Assembly: GCA_964401835.1 (NCBI GenBank)
Contig: CAYNZP010000001.1
Span: 124,001 to 188,000 of the forward strand
Source: CAYNZP01 sp964401835
Lineage (GTDB): Bacteria; Planctomycetota; Phycisphaerae; SM23-33
Direction of reading: 5' to 3'
DNA length: 64,000 nucleotides
Below, piece after piece: positions 60,496-64,000 of this stretch. A model generated the notes under the pieces. It was given only the letters and a program-made list of their open reading frames with translations. It was not told where the DNA came from and did not search any database. Within the stretch, counting starts at the first letter, position 1, and each line of letters starts with the position of its first letter. Both the position numbers and the translations under genes were made by a program.

Positions 60496-63027
60496 ATGTT
60501 TGAACGCTTCACAGAACGTGCAAGAAAGGTAATGGCGCTGGCCAATCAGGAAGCCCAGCGTTTTAACCACGAATATATCGGAACCGAGCATGTCCTGCTC
60601 GGGCTGATAAAAGAAGGCAGCGGAGTTGGCGCCAATGTCCTGAAGAATCTCGGTGTGGATTTACAGAAGATCCGCATGGAGGTGGAAAAACAGGTCAAGG
60701 CCGGTCCTGATATGGTAACTATGGGCAAGCTGCCGCAAACGCCCAGAGCCAAAAAGGTTATAGAATACGCAATAGAAGAGGCACGCAATCTCAATCATAA
60801 CTACGTTGGAACGGAGCACCTATTGTTGGGTCTGCTTCGCGAACATGACGGCGTAGCTGCCCAGGTACTGATGAATCTGGGTCTCAAGCTTGAAGAGATT
60901 CGCGAAGAGGTTCTCAGTCTGCTCGGTGCCGGAGTCGAGCCGGAAGTAACCGGCGAGCCGGCCGGAGGACCAACGGAAGGACCGTCTCGCAGGACCAAGA
61001 GCAAGACTCCAGCCCTTGACAGTTTCGGTCGCGACCTGACCGAACTCGCCCGCGAAGGACAGCTCGACCCGGTAATTGGCAGGTTCGATGAGATTGAACG
61101 TGTCATTCAGGTACTGTGCCGACGAACCAAAAACAACCCTGTTCTTCTCGGTGAGGCTGGCGTAGGTAAGACAGCTATCGTAGAGGGCCTGGCCCAGAAG
61201 ATAATCGCAAATGACGTGCCCGAAATTCTGCACGAGCGCAGGATTGTCGCGCTTGACCTTGCAATGATGGTTGCCGGCACCAAATACCGCGGCCAGTTCG
61301 AGGAACGAATCAAGGCTGTCATGAACGAGGTAAGACGTGCCAAGAACGTCATACTGTTCATTGACGAGCTTCATACGCTCGTCGGTGCCGGTGGTGCAGA
61401 AGGTGCCATCGATGCAGCCAACGTTCTGAAACCGTCGCTGTCGCGCGGCGAGATTCAGTGCATAGGCGCAACGACGATGGACGAGTACCGCAAGTACATC
61501 GAAAAAGACGGTGCCCTGGAACGTCGTTTCCAGACCATTATTGTTAATCCCCCCACACGTGAGCAGTCAGTCGACATCCTCAAGGGTCTTCGTGACCGTT
61601 ACGAGGCCCATCACCGTGTCAGGATAACCGACGAAGCTGTCGAGAAGGCGGTAGAGCTTTCCAACCGCTATGTTACAGGCAGAGTCCAACCTGACAAGGC
61701 AATCGATGTTATCGACGAAGCTGGTGCACGGATACGCCTAAAGAGCATGACCAAGCCGCCGGATTTGGCTAGCCTGGAAAACGAAGCTAGTCGTCTCCAG
61801 ATTGAAAAAGACGAAGCCGTCAAGAACGCCGACTACGAGCGGGCGGCTGAGCTTCGCGACAAGTCGGAGCAGCTTCGCATCAAGAAGGATGAACTCCAGC
61901 GCGAGTGGAAAGAAAAATCCAACGAAATCGATGGCATCGTGGATGAAGAAGTTGTCGCCGAGGTCGTTTCCAAGATGACCGGAGTGCCGCTTACCCGCCT
62001 GGAGAAGGAAGAAGCGCAACGGCTGCTCGAACTCGAAAATGAGCTTCATAAGCGTGTCGTCAGTCAGGATGAAGCCATCAAGGCTGTCTCCAAGAGTATC
62101 CGCCGTGCACGCAGCGGCCTGAAGGACCCCCGTCGCCCGATGGGCAGCTTCATCTTCGCCGGGCCTTCCGGTGTAGGAAAAACGCTGCTTTCGAAGGCGT
62201 TGGCGGAATTCATGTTCGGAGACGAAGAAGCACTGCTGCAAATCGACATGTCCGAGTACATGGAAAAGCATAATGTTTCCCGTCTGGTCGGTGCCCCTCC
62301 GGGATACGTCGGCTATGAAGAAGGCGGCCAGCTTACAGAGCAGATTCGCCGTCGTCCTTACGCGGTAGTGTTGCTGGATGAGATCGAAAAGGCCCATCCG
62401 GACGTATTCAACATGCTGCTTCAGATTATGGAAGAAGGCCATCTGACCGACTCGTTCGGCCGGCGTGTCGACTTCCGTAATACCGTGCTGATTCTGACAA
62501 CTAACATCGGTGCCGAGATGATCCGCTCCAAGGGCGGCTTCGGTTTCGGCAAGCGGGACGAAGAAGCCAACTACGAGAAGATGAAGGACATGCTGAGCAA
62601 AGAAGTTGAGCGTTACTTCCGTCCGGAATTCCTCAATAGGCTCGATGATGTAATTGTATTCAAGTCGCTTACTCGTGAAGACCTGCAGATTGTCGTCGAT
62701 TACGAGCTGCGTAAAGTTCGCGAGCGGTTGGAAAAGGATAAGAACCTCAAGCTCGAGCTGACTGACGATGCCAAGGAATTTCTCATCGACAAAGGCTATA
62801 ACCCTGACTTTGGTGCCCGTCCGCTCCGACGTGCTATTGAGCATCACATTGAAGACCCGATTAGTGAAGAGATCCTTCGTGGCAGCTACAAGGGCAAGGA
62901 AAAGATCCTCGTTTCGGTTAAGATGGAAAAAACCGAAGATGGTGAAGAAAAGCACCTGTTCTTCGAAGCCGTCGGCGAGGTCAAGACCGACGAGAAGCAG
63001 TTGCACGAGGTGCACGAGAGCACTTAA
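60496..63027 (+). CDS. clpC: ATP-dependent Clp protease ATPase ClpC
   Basis: An 843-aa AAA+ unfoldase that feeds proteins to ClpP. Two Clp-N repeats (residues ~5-145), first AAA domain with Walker A GEAGVGKT (about residue 217), a UVR-type coiled-coil in DEAVKNADYERAAELRDKS (~438-456) that separates ClpC from ClpA/ClpB, second AAA domain with GPSGVGKT (~555) and the ClpP-loop region. Start ATG 60496, 8 nt after GGAG; an upstream in-frame TTG is not used. ClpP and McsAB are not in the window. Confidence 0.95.
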   Translation: MFERFTERARKVMALANQEAQRFNHEYIGTEHVLLGLIKEGSGVGANVLKNLGVDLQKIRMEVEKQVKAGPDMVTMGKLPQTPRAKKVIEYAIEEARNLNHNYVGTEHLLLGLLREHDGVAAQVLMNLGLKLEEIREEVLSLLGAGVEPEVTGEPAGGPTEGPSRRTKSKTPALDSFGRDLTELAREGQLDPVIGRFDEIERVIQVLCRRTKNNPVLLGEAGVGKTAIVEGLAQKIIANDVPEILHERRIVALDLAMMVAGTKYRGQFEERIKAVMNEVRRAKNVILFIDELHTLVGAGGAEGAIDAANVLKPSLSRGEIQCIGATTMDEYRKYIEKDGALERRFQTIIVNPPTREQSVDILKGLRDRYEAHHRVRITDEAVEKAVELSNRYVTGRVQPDKAIDVIDEAGARIRLKSMTKPPDLASLENEASRLQIEKDEAVKNADYERAAELRDKSEQLRIKKDELQREWKEKSNEIDGIVDEEVVAEVVSKMTGVPLTRLEKEEAQRLLELENELHKRVVSQDEAIKAVSKSIRRARSGLKDPRRPMGSFIFAGPSGVGKTLLSKALAEFMFGDEEALLQIDMSEYMEKHNVSRLVGAPPGYVGYEEGGQLTEQIRRRPYAVVLLDEIEKAHPDVFNMLLQIMEEGHLTDSFGRRVDFRNTVLILTTNIGAEMIRSKGGFGFGKRDEEANYEKMKDMLSKEVERYFRPEFLNRLDDVIVFKSLTREDLQIVVDYELRKVRERLEKDKNLKLELTDDAKEFLIDKGYNPDFGARPLRRAIEHHIEDPISEEILRGSYKGKEKILVSVKMEKTEDGEEKHLFFEAVGEVKTDEKQLHEVHEST

Positions 63028-63050
63028 TCCCTTTTAGGGAATAAACCCAC

Positions 63051-63081
63051 AAAACCCGGTCGAGCCAGGCCGGGTTTTTTT
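63051..63081 (+). terminator. clpC terminator
   Basis: AAAACCCGG and CCGGGTTTT with a 10-nt loop and a long T run. Confidence 0.9.
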
Positions 63082-63152
63082 ATGAACATTTTTCTCTTTC
63101 AGGTGGTATATTCTCCGGGGTATTAATTTTTTTAATTTTATTCGGGAACCAA

Positions 63153-63806
63153 GTGAGTCAATCAGCGTCCAAAATAATGGATGGCGAACTGAACGAAGAC
63201 GGCGAAAAGGCTGTTGATACCATCTCTTTTGATGATGCGGTTCTGGTCGAACGCTGCCGAAAAGGCGACATGCAGGCTTTCGGCTCGTTGGTGGCGAAGT
63301 ATCAGGATCGGATTTTCAACCTTATACTCAGGATGTGCCAAAGCAAAGCCGATGCGGAAGAACTCGCACAAGAGACCTTTCTCAAAGCGCTTGAGAAGAT
63401 TGGCCAATTTCGAGGCCAGAGCAGGTTTTATACCTGGCTGTTCAGGATTGCGGTAAACCTTGTAATATCACATCGGCGTCGTGGAGGTCGGATAAAGTTT
63501 CAGTCCCTGGCGGTCTCGGAAGATTTCGGCCAGACTCAGGCAGAAGGTTTGGCTGCGGCAATGGCACAAAAGCGAAATCCAGGCCCCGTGGCAGCTGCAA
63601 TGACTGCGGAAAATGTGCGGCGGATCATGGCCGCTATTGAGCAGCTTGATGAGGATTTCCGTTGTGTTGTGGTTCTTCGTGATATAGAGAATATGAGCTA
63701 CAACGAGATATCGCAGGTTGTAGCAATACCGGTTGGGACTGTCAAAAGCAGATTGGCCCGGGCCAGAAATATGCTGAAGGAAAAACTGTCGGATTTGGTT
63801 GGTTGA
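63153..63806 (+). CDS. ECF-family RNA polymerase sigma factor
   Basis: A 217-aa group IV sigma factor. Region 2: FGSLVAKYQDRIFNLILRM and DAEELAQETFLKALEKIGQF ... FYTWLFRIAVNLVISHRRR; region 4: IEQLDEDFRCVVVLRDIENMSYNEISQVVAIPVGTVKSRLARARNMLKEKL. An unusually long, flexible linker (~40 residues with a Gln/Ala-rich stretch) joins them. Start GTG 63153 (weak GGGA site); ATG 63177 is an alternative. The next gene starts 1 nt after the stop, the usual sigma/anti-sigma arrangement. Confidence 0.93.
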   Translation: MSQSASKIMDGELNEDGEKAVDTISFDDAVLVERCRKGDMQAFGSLVAKYQDRIFNLILRMCQSKADAEELAQETFLKALEKIGQFRGQSRFYTWLFRIAVNLVISHRRRGGRIKFQSLAVSEDFGQTQAEGLAAAMAQKRNPGPVAAAMTAENVRRIMAAIEQLDEDFRCVVVLRDIENMSYNEISQVVAIPVGTVKSRLARARNMLKEKLSDLVG

Positions 63807-63807
63807 G

Positions 63808-64000
63808 ATGAACGATAGAGAAGAAATTTTGATTCAGCTTTCGGCTTACCTTGATGGTGAGTTGAGCGAAGCCGACGCAAAGCGCGTCGAGAAGAAACTA
63901 TCCGAAGACGCCGAACTCGCTACTGAGCTGGCGCAGTTGAAAGCGACTCGCCAGCTTCTTCGTTCGTTGCCTCAGGAAAAGGCAGGTGACGATTTCGCCT
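63808..64000 (+). CDS. Putative anti-sigma factor, cut by the window end
   Basis: 64 codons are visible: MNDREEILIQLSAYLDGELS and then a charged helix (ADAKRVEKKLSEDAELATELAQLK). The LSAYLDGELSxxxxxxVE pattern is the N-terminal helix pair of ECF anti-sigma factors; the His/Cys zinc motif of the ZAS subtype is not present in the visible part. Position immediately behind the ECF sigma gene supports this. A membrane segment is expected beyond the edge. Confidence 0.7.
   Translation, partial: MNDREEILIQLSAYLDGELSEADAKRVEKKLSEDAELATELAQLKATRQLLRSLPQEKAGDDFA

Noticed and set aside
61738..63015. 425-codon minus-strand frame
   Set aside because: Antisense to clpC in the codon register that naturally stays open in such genes.

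Overview
The window reads as chromosomal DNA of a Gram-negative bacterium of the Planctomycetota, most likely the Phycisphaerae/Sedimentisphaerales side. This is inferred from the protein style (two GroELs around one GroES, long uncharacterised membrane proteins, a divergent thymidylate synthase, an ETF/acyl-CoA dehydrogenase set, a class II B12-dependent ribonucleotide reductase). No rRNA is present to confirm it. Most of the window is ordinary, densely packed core genome on both strands. The exception is the AT-richer left end (1-~4.1 kb), which looks accessory.

Layout. 1-4.25 kb: a CBASS anti-phage operon (patatin phospholipase CapV plus a CD-NTase running off the left edge), three small orphan genes (lipoprotein, membrane protein, HTH protein) and a tRNA-Ser(GCU) at the boundary. 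4.5-15.2 kb: folC, then a proteostasis block (groEL1-groES-groEL2, prohibitin-like protein, dnaJ-grpE-fmdB-like) and a large membrane protein. 15.2-23.6 kb: dgt/HIT pair, a pseudo-receiver protein with a GGDEF diguanylate cyclase, two small membrane proteins, a divergent thymidylate synthase, a glycolipid glycosyltransferase and a membrane/repeat protein. 23.6-33.2 kb: an AsmA-like giant and a MoxR-DUF58-transglutaminase-YchF operon. 33.3-42.4 kb: ribE-pdxA, etfB-etfA-acyl-CoA dehydrogenase, galM, an orphan sugar-permease subunit, and prfB with a programmed frameshift. 42.4-50.8 kb: a candidate sRNA, nrdJ with a complex leader, trpBA, a membrane protein, accA. 51-64 kb: tyrA, yggU, leuD, pyrF, a kinase-like protein, a HAD phosphatase, a second candidate sRNA, transketolase-xylulokinase, clpC, and an ECF sigma/anti-sigma pair cut by the right edge.

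The most notable things that ordinary gene calling would miss are: (1) the CD-NTase fragment at 1-1081; (2) the prfB +1 frameshift (CTT TGA C) with a perfect 9-bp hairpin immediately upstream of the shift site; (3) a promoter-to-terminator small RNA gene at about 42481-42603 (minus) whose two hairpins have unrelated stems but the same anti-Shine-Dalgarno-like loop CUCCCUCC; (4) a second promoter-to-terminator small RNA at about 55986-56089 (minus); (5) an NrdR-like box over a strong promoter, a second promoter and a 24-codon leader ORF upstream of nrdJ; and (6) several genes (folC, HIT, HAD, perhaps ribE) whose -10 box lies 8-10 nt before an SD-less start codon, suggesting leaderless mRNAs.

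Functionally the window links nucleotide metabolism (thymidylate synthase, dgt, nrdJ, pyrF), vitamin and amino-acid synthesis (folC, ribE, pdxA, trpBA, tyrA, leuD), pentose use (tkt, xylB) and protein quality control. Promoters are given as sigma70-type matches read by eye; transcription starts are inferred, not measured.
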